From: Gilvimarinus gilvus
GTDB taxonomy: Bacteria; Pseudomonadota; Gammaproteobacteria; Pseudomonadales; Cellvibrionaceae
Assembly (NCBI RefSeq): GCF_030518155.1
Contig: NZ_JAULRU010000823.1
Location: forward strand, 1-64,000
Length of the DNA stretch: 64,000 bases
Direction of reading: 5' to 3'
The position numbers were made by a program, and so were the translations under genes. Positions 36,730 through 46,705 of the stretch are shown here, piece after piece (position 1 is the stretch's first letter; each line of letters begins with the position of its first letter). The notes beneath the pieces are model-generated. The model had not been told where the DNA came from. It saw only the letters and a program-made list of their open reading frames with translations, and did not search any database.

Positions 36730-38226
36730 TTACCTGGACTCATAGATATCCGTCATTTTACAGTAATGATCGATAAACTGTTGATGAGAGGGTAACTTTG
36801 CAACCATTTGCGCCATAGATTGACGGATACTCGCCAGAAACTCGCCCAGCTCCTGATCGCTCATGACATCGGCAAACCCATGGTATGACTTGGGTATTAC
36901 GCCTTGGCCCATCATCACCTGAATCCAGGACTCTTCACCAAAAAGCTCGTTATTTACTTTGAACACTTTGGCTGAATCAGAAAATAGATCAATTTTTTGT
37001 TGAAGTGTTTCCGGAATGGACATATTTTTGCAATATCGCCAGAACTCAGAATCGACTCTATCAGTCACTTTATAATGCAAGATAACAAAATCCCGAATTC
37101 GCTCTACGTCAATTTTGGTTTGTCGATTAAATTCGTCGACATCACTGAGATTAACCCCAGAGGACGGCAATAGCTGCATAAAGCGAACCAGCGATTTTTG
37201 AATAAGATGGATGCTGGTTGACTCTAGAGGCTCCAGAAATCCACTGGACAGCCCCAGCGCCAAACAGTTTTTGTGCCAGTGCTTGCGCCGGGTACCGGTG
37301 CGAAACTGGATAGGTTTGGGCTGACTAATAATGTCGCCCTCCAGGTTGGCCATCAGAACTTCTGCAGCTTTCTCATCACTCCAAAATCGACTTGAATACA
37401 CGAGCCCATTACCCACCCGAGTTTGCAGGGGTATTCTCCACTGCCAACCAGCATCGTGGGCTATGGATCTGGTGTAAGGCAAGGGCGTCGCTACAGTTTT
37501 AGTTTGCACAGCCAGAGCCCGGTCGCAAGGTAGCCAATGTGACCAATCCTCGAATCCGGCATGCAGCGATTGCTCAATGAGCAGCGCACGAAAACCTGTA
37601 CAGTCAATAAAGAAGTCGCCCTCTATAGTCTCTCCGGATTGCAGCAACAGTGAATGAATATCTCCTGTCGATTTATCAATATTGACCTTTTCTATCTTCC
37701 CCTCATGGCGTTTAGCGCCAAGCTTTTCGCTAAGAGAACGCAAATACTTAGCGTACCGTCCCGCGTCCATATGGTAAGCGTAATTCATTCTCCCATTTGG
37801 CAACACCGCAAACTTCCCTTCATACGCAGCTAAAAGCTCAGCGCAATAATCAGCGTAGGGGTAATCGATCCCGCGAGCCTTTCCTGCCAACCAGAAATGA
37901 ACGAAGCTACAGGCCCAACAATCCTTGCCGGCATAACCAAAAGAGTGAATGTATTTATGGCCCTTTTCTCGCCAATTTTCAAAGCTTATACCAAGTTTAA
38001 AGGTGCCATTCACTGTCGCCATAAACTCCCGCTCGTCAATATCGAGAATATTATGAAATGTTGTTAGCGGTGGGATTGTTGCCTCACCCACACCCACCGT
38101 CGGAATAGCATCAGACTCCACCAAGGTGACTTGAAGGTTCTTTCCCATGGTTTTAGCCATCATTGCGGCCGCCATCCAACCTGCGGTACCACCTCCGGCA
38201 ATGACGATTTTTTTGATGGGCTTCAC
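36730..38226 (-). CDS. Flavin-dependent tryptophan-halogenase-like protein (2)
   Basis: The protein is 498 residues. The motifs are VIAGGGTAGWMAA (FAD), NGTFKLGISFENW with the conserved lysine, GWQWRIPL (the WxWxIP halogenase signature) and SSGFLEPLESTSIH with the conserved glutamate. The gene is cotranscribed after the cupin-like gene (47 bases) and before DUF6445. The start is set at the GTG at 38226 because GAGG lies eight bases upstream and the protein then begins directly before the FAD fold; a TTG at 38247 is in frame. The chemical substrate is unknown. A surface protein or glycan-linked target is as plausible as free tryptophan. Confidence 0.87.
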   Translation of the reverse strand: MKPIKKIVIAGGGTAGWMAAAMMAKTMGKNLQVTLVESDAIPTVGVGEATIPPLTTFHNILDIDEREFMATVNGTFKLGISFENWREKGHKYIHSFGYAGKDCWACSFVHFWLAGKARGIDYPYADYCAELLAAYEGKFAVLPNGRMNYAYHMDAGRYAKYLRSLSEKLGAKRHEGKIEKVNIDKSTGDIHSLLLQSGETIEGDFFIDCTGFRALLIEQSLHAGFEDWSHWLPCDRALAVQTKTVATPLPYTRSIAHDAGWQWRIPLQTRVGNGLVYSSRFWSDEKAAEVLMANLEGDIISQPKPIQFRTGTRRKHWHKNCLALGLSSGFLEPLESTSIHLIQKSLVRFMQLLPSSGVNLSDVDEFNRQTKIDVERIRDFVILHYKVTDRVDSEFWRYCKNMSIPETLQQKIDLFSDSAKVFKVNNELFGEESWIQVMMGQGVIPKSYHGFADVMSDQELGEFLASIRQSMAQMVAKLPSHQQFIDHYCKMTDIYESR

Positions 38227-38273
38227 GGGTAACACCTCGCTTAACAAGTCAATTGGGTAATGTACATCTTAAT

Positions 38274-39263
38274 CTACGAATTTAGTTTTTTAGAAAAGTT
38301 GATCCAAGCCAGCCTGGCAGCTTGTTCATTTTCCGGATCTAACATGCCTTTCAGGTTTTCCGGAATGGCATCCGTAGCAATATTTTGTTCTGCGAAAACG
38401 TAGTGATCAAACAAAGCCTTCCAAGACGACCTATCACGATCATTCAATCCCCGAAGCGCCAAAATTGCATGCTCCAACGCGAGATCAGGAATTCCCATAT
38501 GGTCCGGAGTTTCTTTCCACCAGTAATTGACCAGCATGTTAACCCTGCCTTCGCTTTTCACCCTATGCCACCAAAGCGGCGGAATATATATTGCATCGCC
38601 CGGGCTTAGCACTACAGTCTGCGCGTGATCAAGTGCTTTTCTGAATCTGGGATATCTATCAAAATCGGGAGCAGAAAAGTCAACCATACTAATTGCTCGG
38701 CCAGACGGAGTTTTGTCTACCGGACCTATATAGAGATTTTCGACTTGCTCGGGAGGAAACAAAGTAAACGTTCGCTTACCTGATACGCAACAAGCAATAT
38801 TGAGCGGACTATCATAATGAGCCGCAATATCTGTCGCATTGCCAATCCAAAAATTGGCCAACGGCTTTTCAGAAGAAAACTCGACGTCATTTTCGTTGCG
38901 AAACCCCGGCAACCACCGATCAATGCGAGTTGAACCAATATAACGGGGGACATCTTCTTGCATCAAAAGAGTCAATACTTCCTGAAAACTTCCACCAAGG
39001 CGATCAAAGGTAAAACCACTAAAATCGTTCAGATACCCAATCCGACCTCCAGTTACTCCAGGTTTCACCTGGTAAAAAGTGACCGAAAGATCGGCGACAT
39101 AGCGACTTAGATATTGCATTAACGCACGATCAGATTGGCACGCCTGCTCAACTACAGGCCAATGATCGACAAAACCTTTTAGTACAACCGGCTTTGCCAG
39201 CTGCGAAAGGGTTTGAGGTGCTTTTCCCTTTTCAGGAAAACTTAGAACTTCTACCTCTTGCAT
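38274..39263 (-). CDS. Cupin-like (JmjC-type) oxygenase domain protein
   Basis: The protein is 329 residues of the cupin_8 type. An N-terminal LAKPVVLKGFVDHWPVVEQA and a putative iron site with AAHYDS (HxD) and WWHRVKS (second His) suggest a Fe(II)/2-oxoglutarate hydroxylase. The gene follows the SapC gene by 10 bases and precedes the halogenase-like gene. This order (TonB receptor, SapC, cupin, halogenase) recurs in marine bacteria, but the target of hydroxylation is not known. Confidence 0.82.
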   Translation of the reverse strand: MQEVEVLSFPEKGKAPQTLSQLAKPVVLKGFVDHWPVVEQACQSDRALMQYLSRYVADLSVTFYQVKPGVTGGRIGYLNDFSGFTFDRLGGSFQEVLTLLMQEDVPRYIGSTRIDRWLPGFRNENDVEFSSEKPLANFWIGNATDIAAHYDSPLNIACCVSGKRTFTLFPPEQVENLYIGPVDKTPSGRAISMVDFSAPDFDRYPRFRKALDHAQTVVLSPGDAIYIPPLWWHRVKSEGRVNMLVNYWWKETPDHMGIPDLALEHAILALRGLNDRDRSSWKALFDHYVFAEQNIATDAIPENLKGMLDPENEQAARLAWINFSKKLNS

Positions 39264-39273
39264 AAAAAATTCG

Positions 39274-40005
39274 CTAGCTGTCGGCAGCGGTGTTTAGAGC
39301 GACTTTACGCTCCATTAAACTGCGCACTTTCGCAATGGAAGCTATTGCCATATAGATGGGCTCGAGATAGTGACGCCGATGCAGGTCGGCGAGCTTGTCA
39401 GCGGTCAGCTCACGCAGTTTTTTTTCATCTATTGTATAGAAACCGAGTAATTGACCTTTAGTGCCATCATCAAGGGTGATATCCATTGACACTTGCTCCA
39501 ACAATTCGAATTCTTCTAATGCCTTTAGAAAAACCTCGTTATCTTGATACCAGACATGAATGGTTTCCAACATTCCTGAAACCCGGTCAAGAAATGGCGT
39601 GGCGGCACCATGCTCCTCAAACAGACGTTGCCCGTGTTCCCTATTCACCTTGGGGTGCTCTATGTCTACATTGATCAAACGGCGGTCTTCAGCACCTAGG
39701 TCATCTTTAGCCACTCCGATCGAGAATGGAATACGCTGAATCATAAGCGGTACATAACCTGCATTCCACTGTCCATTCTCCATAAATAGATTCTCCCCTT
39801 GCTCAAACCCGAGCAATGCAACTGACATAAACTTTCCGGTCTGACTGTCTTTCTGGAAGAGTATTGGGTAGTGAGCTTGCGCATTGCGAAATTCGGCGGC
39901 AAAGGTTTGCGCCCACATAACGCCGTCCCCCAACTCTGGGGAATATTCGGTATTAATTCGTAAATCTTTGTGCTCTTCACTGTTGAGCATTACAGTTTTC
40001 GTCAC
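39274..40005 (-). CDS. SapC family protein
   Basis: The product is about 243 residues. SapC-like features are MLNSEEHKDLRI, FAAEFRNAQAHYPILFQKD, LLGFEQGENLF and the C-terminal FYTIDEKKLRELTADKLADLHRRHYLEPIYM. The family name comes from a Campylobacter S-layer-associated protein, and its role is unclear. A GTG at 40005 gives the family-like start MTKTVMLN with GGTGG upstream. An ATG at 40017 adds four residues and has only an AAT-repeat leader instead of a ribosome site. First gene after the TonB receptor terminator, probably heading SapC-cupin-halogenase-DUF6445. Confidence 0.82.
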   Translation of the reverse strand: MTKTVMLNSEEHKDLRINTEYSPELGDGVMWAQTFAAEFRNAQAHYPILFQKDSQTGKFMSVALLGFEQGENLFMENGQWNAGYVPLMIQRIPFSIGVAKDDLGAEDRRLINVDIEHPKVNREHGQRLFEEHGAATPFLDRVSGMLETIHVWYQDNEVFLKALEEFELLEQVSMDITLDDGTKGQLLGFYTIDEKKLRELTADKLADLHRRHYLEPIYMAIASIAKVRSLMERKVALNTAADS

Positions 40006-40065
40006 ATTGCCACCCATATTTCATTATTATTGATTGTTCACTTTAACTAAATTCTTGCGCATAAA

Positions 40066-40092
40066 AAAGCCGCCTTATCTTGGCGGCTTTCC
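40066..40092 (-). terminator. Terminator between TonB receptor and SapC genes
   Basis: The stem AAAGCCGCC / GGCGGCTTT with a 7-base loop is followed by a U-tract on the minus strand (A-run at 40065-40070). A second GC hairpin lies at about 40105-40128. The downstream SapC operon therefore depends on read-through or its own promoter. Confidence 0.85.
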
Positions 40093-40155
40093 CTGCTGCC
40101 AATACCGGCGGGAAGACCCACCGGCATTGCAATCCGCACTTTCTAAACTGGTACT

Positions 40156-43100
40156 TTAGAAAGTATAGCGGGCACCTAAGTTATAGCGAGCATATCCTTG
40201 GTAGTAACCCAGCACCTGATCGTATGAACGACCGTAGTTACGACCGCTTTCTTCGGTGATATTAAGCCCTTCAACAAACACAGACAGGTTATCGGTGACA
40301 TCGTAGCTGACATTCACGTCAACCTGACTGTACTCGTCAACATATATGGGGTTGTTACCAGTGCCCGATGCGCCAGAGGCAAGGAATGCATCGCGCCAGT
40401 TGTAGGCCACACGAGCCTGGAATCCATTCTTTTCGTAAAAGCCCACCAAATTGGCAGTGTCACTTACGCCCGGCAATGAGAACTGTGGATCACGCAATAC
40501 CATATTATCGAAGTTGGTGCTTACATCAACCATAGTGTAGTTGGCAATAACGCCAAAGCCACTTTCGCCAAAGGTGTGCTGAATAGCCATCTCGATACCA
40601 TCGACATCGACTATGCGGTCTGAATTCGCCACCTCAGTGACTTCAACAGATACATTCGGATCCTGACCCGGTATGCCGACAATAACAATATTGCCGCTAC
40701 CATCAATATACGCGGTATCTGGGTCGGCGTAATTTGCGTAAATGTATTCACGGATATCGACAACAGCATTGGGAGAAAGGCCAGAATCAACCGCCGCCTG
40801 GAAGCGTTCACCTTGCGCAGGGTGCGGAGTATTTTCCAAGGAATTTTCTTCGGTCACGACACGTGAACCAATAAAGTTTTCCACTTCTTTTTGGAAGTAA
40901 CCCACTGACACATAACTGGCGTCGGCAAAATACCACTCCGCAGAAAAATCAAAGTTGTCGGCCTTATAAGGCTCTAAACCTGGCGAACCACGGCTAGCGG
41001 TAGTGCCATTAACGCGCGGCCCTTGACTATAAGAAGTACCACCGCGCAAATCCAACCAATTGGGACGAGCGATACTTTGCCCGTAAGAAGCACGTAGTAT
41101 GACATCTTCCATCACCTCTAAACTGGTGTCGATGGACGGCAGCACAAAGTCGTACTCACCACTGTCTGTAATGGCTACCGGCTCTCCCACCGTTGGCATA
41201 CTAAATTCGTTGGCTGACACCCAGGAAATTGGACCATATGCTTGGGCCGAAGCCGGAGTTTCCACTTCGCTCGACTCATAGCGGACCCCTGCCAATAGAT
41301 TAAACGGCATCGATGCTATATCTGTATTCCAGGCAACCGATACATACGCACTCTCGGAGCTTTCAGATATGTCGTTGAACTGATCTGGAGCCTGCGCACA
41401 ATACCAAGTTGACCCGTCGGGGCAATTAGTCGGACCTTCACCATCGTCCAGGTTATTGGCCGCGAAATTGCGCACATCCTCAAAGCTAAATGAGTAGCGC
41501 TCGTTCAGAGGCGAGGTATTGGTGCCGCCTAAGAAGTTGATCTCTTCCTGAGAGACTTCACTGTATGTGCCATCAAAGCGATCGAGGATTGTTTCTGGTG
41601 TAAACCAGTCTTCGTTCAACATGCCCGGCTCGCCCAAGCCACCCCAGGACTCACGCTGTACGTTGCTAAAGGACGAGCGGTAATCACTTTCTGTGCTGGC
41701 AACACCAAATTGTAATTTCAGGTTATCGGTAAATGCGTATTCGCCGTCCAATTGAATTTGGTCAATTTCCTGTTTCATGCGGCTATTGCGGAAATAGCTG
41801 CCAGATACCTGCATATCCTGCACACGCAGATTGTCGCCACCAGCACCATCGAGAATATCCAAAATCAATACTGGCATCTCACCGCGAACGTTCACTGTTG
41901 AACGATCACGCACATAAGCAGAAACCGCGATGCCTACACTGTTACCGTACTCATTGTCCGGGGTTGCCTCGGCCTCAGAGCTGTGAGCGTCTAAAGACAG
42001 TGTCAGCTTGTCAGTAACATTCCATTCAAGATTTACACCAATAGAGTTGTTCTCGTATTTTGCGGCCTGACGGCCCACACCCATAGGCAAATCGCCATCG
42101 GTCATGTCTTCTGAGTACAACACTGGAGTTTGGACTGCCGGGGAATCGTAATCGGTAAAAATGGTGCTTTGCCCACCAAAGTTAAACCAGCCACCCACAT
42201 CGTTGTAAGTAGAGGCAATAGTGTTTTCGCTGTAGGTATAATCCAGCGTCGCAGTCAGATCATCCGTTGGGGCAAATTGCAGCGTAAGCTGACCATTCGT
42301 GCGCTCGCGCTCGAATTCGGTAAAAGCGTAGCCCATTTGCTGGGGGGTAGAATAGACGTCATCCGCAGATGGCTGATTTTGGTGATTACCATTAAAGTCG
42401 ATGCCACCCCATTCCCAATCTACGGTTTCCTGACCACCCCAATCCTGCACTACCGTGCCGGGAAATGAACGCCATCCAGTCCCGATTTGCGCTGCAGCCG
42501 ATCCACCGTTACGTTCTTGGTAGCTGGCCGTTACCGCCACGCCGATCTTGCCATCGGCAAAAGTCTCGCTGTAGATGCCGGAGATTTCAGGAGTGATTGA
42601 CGAGTCTTGTGAAGATTGGTCGTATACTCCTTTCACACCGATTGACGCTTTCGAGCCAGCCTCTAATGGTTTCGGCGTTACGATGTTGATGGTTGCACCC
42701 ATACCACCTGGAGGCGCATCGGCACGGGAGGTTTTATACACCTCTACCGCAGCCACACCTTCGGAGGCGATATTGGCAAAATCAAATGAGCGCGAACCGG
42801 AGGCCACTGTTGACTCGAGTGTCGCACCTGGCATTTGACGGCCATTAAGCATAACGAGGTTAAAGTCCGGCCCCAAACCACGGACCGTAACCTTGGACCC
42901 TTCACCATCGCGGCGATCGATCGATACACCGGATATCCTCTGCAGCGACTCAGCCAGGTTCGTGTCGGGGAATTTGCCAATGTCTTCAGCGGAAATCGCG
43001 TCTACAACACCGCTGGCGTCACGTTTTAAATCCATCGAACGCTGGAGACTGGCACGGATACCCGTAACAATCACCTCTTCCAACATAGCCTCTTCGTCTT

Positions 43101-43191
43101 GGGCATAGGATACATTGCCAAAACCCGCAATCGCTGTAGAAGCAATTGCAGAGGCAATAAGCTTGCGCTTGAAATTCTGCTTAATACTCAT
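40156..43191 (-). CDS. TonB-dependent receptor
   Basis: This outer-membrane importer has 1011 residues. It has a signal peptide (residues 1-30), a TonB-box region (EEVIVTGIRASLQRSMDLKRDASGVVDAISAEDIGKFPD) and a plug domain (about 55-180 with RISGVSIDRRDGEGSKVTVRGLGPDFNLVMLNGRQMPG). A 22-strand barrel follows and ends in a C-terminal aromatic residue (YNLGARYTF). This subtype (IGKFPDTNLAESLQRI) is the Xanthomonas/Alteromonadales type used for carbohydrate oligomers. Its place among GH16 and GH5 genes suggests beta-glucan oligosaccharides as cargo (inference). Upstream it carries CGTCCCACTTTGAC and an A-rich leader. Confidence 0.95.
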   Translation of the reverse strand: MSIKQNFKRKLIASAIASTAIAGFGNVSYAQDEEAMLEEVIVTGIRASLQRSMDLKRDASGVVDAISAEDIGKFPDTNLAESLQRISGVSIDRRDGEGSKVTVRGLGPDFNLVMLNGRQMPGATLESTVASGSRSFDFANIASEGVAAVEVYKTSRADAPPGGMGATINIVTPKPLEAGSKASIGVKGVYDQSSQDSSITPEISGIYSETFADGKIGVAVTASYQERNGGSAAAQIGTGWRSFPGTVVQDWGGQETVDWEWGGIDFNGNHQNQPSADDVYSTPQQMGYAFTEFERERTNGQLTLQFAPTDDLTATLDYTYSENTIASTYNDVGGWFNFGGQSTIFTDYDSPAVQTPVLYSEDMTDGDLPMGVGRQAAKYENNSIGVNLEWNVTDKLTLSLDAHSSEAEATPDNEYGNSVGIAVSAYVRDRSTVNVRGEMPVLILDILDGAGGDNLRVQDMQVSGSYFRNSRMKQEIDQIQLDGEYAFTDNLKLQFGVASTESDYRSSFSNVQRESWGGLGEPGMLNEDWFTPETILDRFDGTYSEVSQEEINFLGGTNTSPLNERYSFSFEDVRNFAANNLDDGEGPTNCPDGSTWYCAQAPDQFNDISESSESAYVSVAWNTDIASMPFNLLAGVRYESSEVETPASAQAYGPISWVSANEFSMPTVGEPVAITDSGEYDFVLPSIDTSLEVMEDVILRASYGQSIARPNWLDLRGGTSYSQGPRVNGTTASRGSPGLEPYKADNFDFSAEWYFADASYVSVGYFQKEVENFIGSRVVTEENSLENTPHPAQGERFQAAVDSGLSPNAVVDIREYIYANYADPDTAYIDGSGNIVIVGIPGQDPNVSVEVTEVANSDRIVDVDGIEMAIQHTFGESGFGVIANYTMVDVSTNFDNMVLRDPQFSLPGVSDTANLVGFYEKNGFQARVAYNWRDAFLASGASGTGNNPIYVDEYSQVDVNVSYDVTDNLSVFVEGLNITEESGRNYGRSYDQVLGYYQGYARYNLGARYTF

Positions 43192-43739
43192 GGAGCTGAT
43201 CCTCGAACCATTATTGTTATGTTTAAGGTCGGCCTTACCGACCTAACCGAGGCTAATATCGCGCCATAGCAAAAGAGCGTCGTCCCACTTTGACAGTGAG
43301 CGATAACATGGCGAGTCTCACTTTTATTTCAGTAAAACGGGAAACACTAACATCATGTATATCAACCACTTAACAATTGATAATACAAAAGCGAGTCAAA
43401 TTTTATGGCAAATTAAATTCACCATATTTAACCCAAATTCGACTCAATCTAACCCGTCGACTAAAAGCCACCGGGGTGGTAGCGCAATCATTTTTGCGGC
43501 TGTGCGCTTGCCGAATACCAATAACAAACATACTTTTGCGAACGTTGAGGAGCTAACCTGTGCTCAGTGTTGTCAAAGTTCCATCGAATGCTCCACCACT
43601 CTTTAGGCTGCTCCAAAACGCTATACTGAGTGAATAAATATGACGGCGCTTAAAATCAGTATCGTTCAGGGCACGTTCAGTTTGACTTGTTACACTGTCC
43701 ATAACACAGCTGAAAATACCCGTATCACGGGAGGCTTAT
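43192..43739. promoter_or_regulatory. Divergent control region, TonB receptor / DUF3300 gene
   Basis: About 550 AT-rich bases without a credible gene. On the TonB receptor side are the AACATAACAATAATGG leader (43208-43223 complement), a small hairpin AGGTCGG/CCGACCT (43226-43244) and CGTCCCACTTTGAC at 43281-43294, shared with the glycosidase genes. On the DUF3300 side GGGAGG precedes the ATG at 43740. Confidence 0.5.
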
Positions 43740-45179
43740 ATGATTAGGTTTAAAAGCACTCGCAACTCAAACACTCCATTGTTGGCGGTGCTACGCTTAC
43801 TGCCAGTGTGGCTTGTTTCGCTCGTACTGATCGCCTCGGCACACACCTATGCCGAGTCTACCCAAGACGTTGAGGCCCCATCACCAGAGAAGCTCCAGCA
43901 GCTACTGGCGCCGGTGGCACTTTATCCGGATACCGTACTGACTCATCTGCTGATTGCCGCCACCTACCCATTGGAAGTGGTGCAAGCGGACCGCTGGGCC
44001 AAGCAACACCCCGAACATGAAGGCCAGGAAGCTGTGGAGGCAGCTCAGAATGAGCCCTGGGACCCCAGCGTAAAAGCACTCCTCGCGTTTCCCGACCTGC
44101 TGGCGCGCATGAGTGAGGACTTACTATGGACGCAGGAACTGGGCGAAGCCTTTCTAATCAGCGAAAGCGACACACTGGCGGCGGTACAAATACTGCGACA
44201 AAAAGCACTGAATGAAGGCTCGCTCGAGGATATGGAACATCAGGAAGTGGTTTATGAGAAAGAGCAGATTATTATTCAGCCCGTGCGTCGCGAGGTGGTC
44301 TATGTACCCTACTACGACTCGCGTTATGTTTATGGCTCCTGGAGCTGGGTTAACTACCCACCGGTATACTGGTCTTACCCGCCGCGCTACAACGGCGGCT
44401 TCTACTGGGGCTTCTATGCCCCCGTCGGTGACTGGTTTTATTTCGGCGGCTTTCACTGGGGCCAGCGCACCGTGGTCATCAGCTACGATCGCCCTTATTA
44501 CTATAGCCATCACCACCACTATGGCTACCGTCCACGTTATACCGAGCGCTGGTATCACAACCCAACTCACCGCCGCGGTGTACGTTACTATGGCGGCGGC
44601 TCTCGCCATAACTACGGTGGCGGCCACGGCCGGCACAACCCGCCATCTCACGACCCGCGCCGCGAACAAGCTACCCGACAACTTGAGCACCACTCAAGCC
44701 GCTTAAATGCCATATACGGTGGTCGCGGCCAGCAATCCGGTCAACACCGTGCGGGCACTGCACAAAGCCGGGCCAATGCGGAAATGAGCAGACTTAACCG
44801 GGAGCGCACATCTGGACAATACAATGAGAGTGTTCGCCAGCGCGTACTACGCGATACCAGCAGCGCCAATGTACGCCGTAGCTCCACAGAAGAAATTCGC
44901 GCCAATCGGGCACCGGTTCGCCCCGGCACCCAAGTTACCCGCACACCAGAGCGCGTTAACCGCAATACACCACAATCAGTGCGCACACCTGCCGCCAGAG
45001 TGCCAAGCAACGTCTCACGCCCGGCAAGCACCCCGAGCACGCGCACGTCTCCCCCGGCAATAAACAGTGCGCAGCGCTCTACCTTACAACGGGCCACGAA
45101 CAATAGCAGACCGGTAAGCCGCACTCCGGCAAGAAGCACTAGTCGCAGCGGTGGCGACCGGGGTGGCCGAATGCGCTAG
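43740..45179 (+). CDS. DUF3300 family exported protein
   Basis: The product is 479 residues with a signal peptide (about 1-39). A DUF3300 domain (about 45-260) opens with LQQLLAPVALYPDTVLTHLLIAATYP and continues through a Tyr/Trp/Pro-rich part (YGSWSWVNYPPVYWSYPPRY). The C-terminal half is a low-complexity His/Tyr/Gly- then Arg/Ser/Thr-rich tail (YYYSHHHHYGYRPRY...), probably disordered and basic. The function is unknown. The histidine cluster could bind metal and the basic tail could bind polyanions, but these are guesses from composition. Confidence 0.85.
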   Translation: MIRFKSTRNSNTPLLAVLRLLPVWLVSLVLIASAHTYAESTQDVEAPSPEKLQQLLAPVALYPDTVLTHLLIAATYPLEVVQADRWAKQHPEHEGQEAVEAAQNEPWDPSVKALLAFPDLLARMSEDLLWTQELGEAFLISESDTLAAVQILRQKALNEGSLEDMEHQEVVYEKEQIIIQPVRREVVYVPYYDSRYVYGSWSWVNYPPVYWSYPPRYNGGFYWGFYAPVGDWFYFGGFHWGQRTVVISYDRPYYYSHHHHYGYRPRYTERWYHNPTHRRGVRYYGGGSRHNYGGGHGRHNPPSHDPRREQATRQLEHHSSRLNAIYGGRGQQSGQHRAGTAQSRANAEMSRLNRERTSGQYNESVRQRVLRDTSSANVRRSSTEEIRANRAPVRPGTQVTRTPERVNRNTPQSVRTPAARVPSNVSRPASTPSTRTSPPAINSAQRSTLQRATNNSRPVSRTPARSTSRSGGDRGGRMR

Positions 45180-45189
45180 CGAATATAGG

Positions 45190-46689
45190 CTATTGAACTT
45201 GATATTGCGCTATCACTGCGCGATTCTCAGAGATGGTGCCACGCAGCTCAGAGGCACCGCGCACGAGCTTCTCCGACACCGATGACATTTCGCGCCCTTC
45301 TGTATTGATAGCATTGGTATTACTGCCAATTTTCTCCATCACCCGGCGCTGCTCTTCCAGCGCTTGAGCAATTGCCTGAGACATTTCATTCACTTGCCGT
45401 GTTTCTTCCGCAATCGCAGCAAGCTTGTCACCCACTGTCATAACCTCGGAACTACTACGCTCCATTTCCTGTTGGCTGCGCCCCATTGACTCAACAGTTT
45501 TAGCCACACTGCTGTTAAGCTTTTCAATAAGTGTACCTATCTCACTGGCCGAACTCTTGGTGCGTGCCGCCAGTGTGCGTACTTCATCGGCCACAACAGC
45601 AAAACCTCGCCCAGACTCTCCAGCGCGAGCGGCCTCAATCGCGGCATTAAGGGCAAGTAGATTTGTCTGCTCAGAGATGGCCGTTATGCTTTCGACGATG
45701 GAGCCAACAGCCAAAGTATCGTCATTAACCTGATTCATCGAGCCAGCAACATCTCCCATATCGGACTCTAACCCCCGAATGGAGCTGACAATAGCCGTCA
45801 TGCTTTGACTGGCCGCAGATACTTCATCCTCCAGGTGGTTTGTAAGCTGTGCCGAACGAGTGCTGCTTTGCTCTACGGCACCAATACTGTTGAGCATTTC
45901 TTCGGTAGACATTGCGATATTGGAAGTCTGATCATATTGCATTGCTATCAGGCGTCCTAAGTTTGAACTGATTTCATCGAGCGCATCACTCAAGGACTCG
46001 CTGTTATCAGCACTTTCTCTTAACCCGATAAAGGAATCTTGTAAGGTACTTACCAGCTCGTTGACAGCACGACCAGAATCGGTTTCATCGTGTTCACACC
46101 GCGCGAGTAAATTTCGGCTTGAAGCGACTTCTTCGACTACCCGAACAACAGCCTGATCGACCTGAGTTCTACGTCGAAGTATCTCGGCCAATATCGACAA
46201 TATGGTGGCTTCAAATCCAGCAAAAGCGGCATGGAGGAACGTTATACCCCAGGTGCACTCCACTGCAAATGCCATCAGCGGCATGCCACCAATACTCGTC
46301 TCCGCCAATTGCCACAGCGTAAAGCTGATGTGATGTAGGGCTACCGTTAACAGCGCTGCCACAATGGGGCGCCAGTCCTCATACACCAAAAACACCGCCA
46401 TCATCGCAAAAATGTGGAAGTGCATTTCAATCATGCCAAGCTGGGATTGAATTAAGATAGCGGAAAAACTCATCATCAGGATGGCAAAAGCGACCGACGC
46501 TTGCCAATGCCCACGCAGCACTATAAAACACACGAAGGCAACGCCCCCCAGAATTGAGGAGCTAATAACACTGAATAAAAATAAGCCCGCCCCCATCAAC
46601 CCCGAAATCCAGAGAATAGGCACTTGCAACAGGAGTAAAATGAGCATGGCCTTATCAGTACGTTCACGGTAATCTTGCAGTGATGTCAT
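45190..46689 (-). CDS. Methyl-accepting chemotaxis protein with polytopic membrane sensor
   Basis: The product is about 499 residues. The N-terminal ~190 residues hold about six TM helices containing an [33 protein letters not shown] stretch, with His pairs that recur in a membrane-sensor family. No periplasmic ligand domain or HAMP is visible. The cytoplasmic signalling domain (about 230-500) is intact: [19 protein letters not shown] and [15 protein letters not shown]. The ATG at 46689 is chosen because GAGG precedes it; the longer frame from 46719 would overlap the SCO gene. It is 17 bases after the SCO-like gene on the same strand. Confidence 0.9.
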   Translation of the reverse strand: MTSLQDYRERTDKAMLILLLLQVPILWISGLMGAGLFLFSVISSSILGGVAFVCFIVLRGHWQASVAFAILMMSFSAILIQSQLGMIEMHFHIFAMMAVFLVYEDWRPIVAALLTVALHHISFTLWQLAETSIGGMPLMAFAVECTWGITFLHAAFAGFEATILSILAEILRRRTQVDQAVVRVVEEVASSRNLLARCEHDETDSGRAVNELVSTLQDSFIGLRESADNSESLSDALDEISSNLGRLIAMQYDQTSNIAMSTEEMLNSIGAVEQSSTRSAQLTNHLEDEVSAASQSMTAIVSSIRGLESDMGDVAGSMNQVNDDTLAVGSIVESITAISEQTNLLALNAAIEAARAGESGRGFAVVADEVRTLAARTKSSASEIGTLIEKLNSSVAKTVESMGRSQQEMERSSSEVMTVGDKLAAIAEETRQVNEMSQAIAQALEEQRRVMEKIGSNTNAINTEGREMSSVSEKLVRGASELRGTISENRAVIAQYQVQ

Positions 46690-46705
46690 AAAAACCTCGA
46701 GCTCA

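Noticed and set aside
43355-43606. 83-codon plus-strand frame in the TonB receptor upstream region
   Set aside because: AT-rich, no ribosome site and a composition unlike the neighbouring genes; more likely regulatory DNA.
44154-44693. 179-codon minus-strand frame within the DUF3300 gene
   Set aside because: Valine/alanine-rich antisense translation of a His/Tyr-rich low-complexity region. The plus strand has a signal peptide and a known domain.
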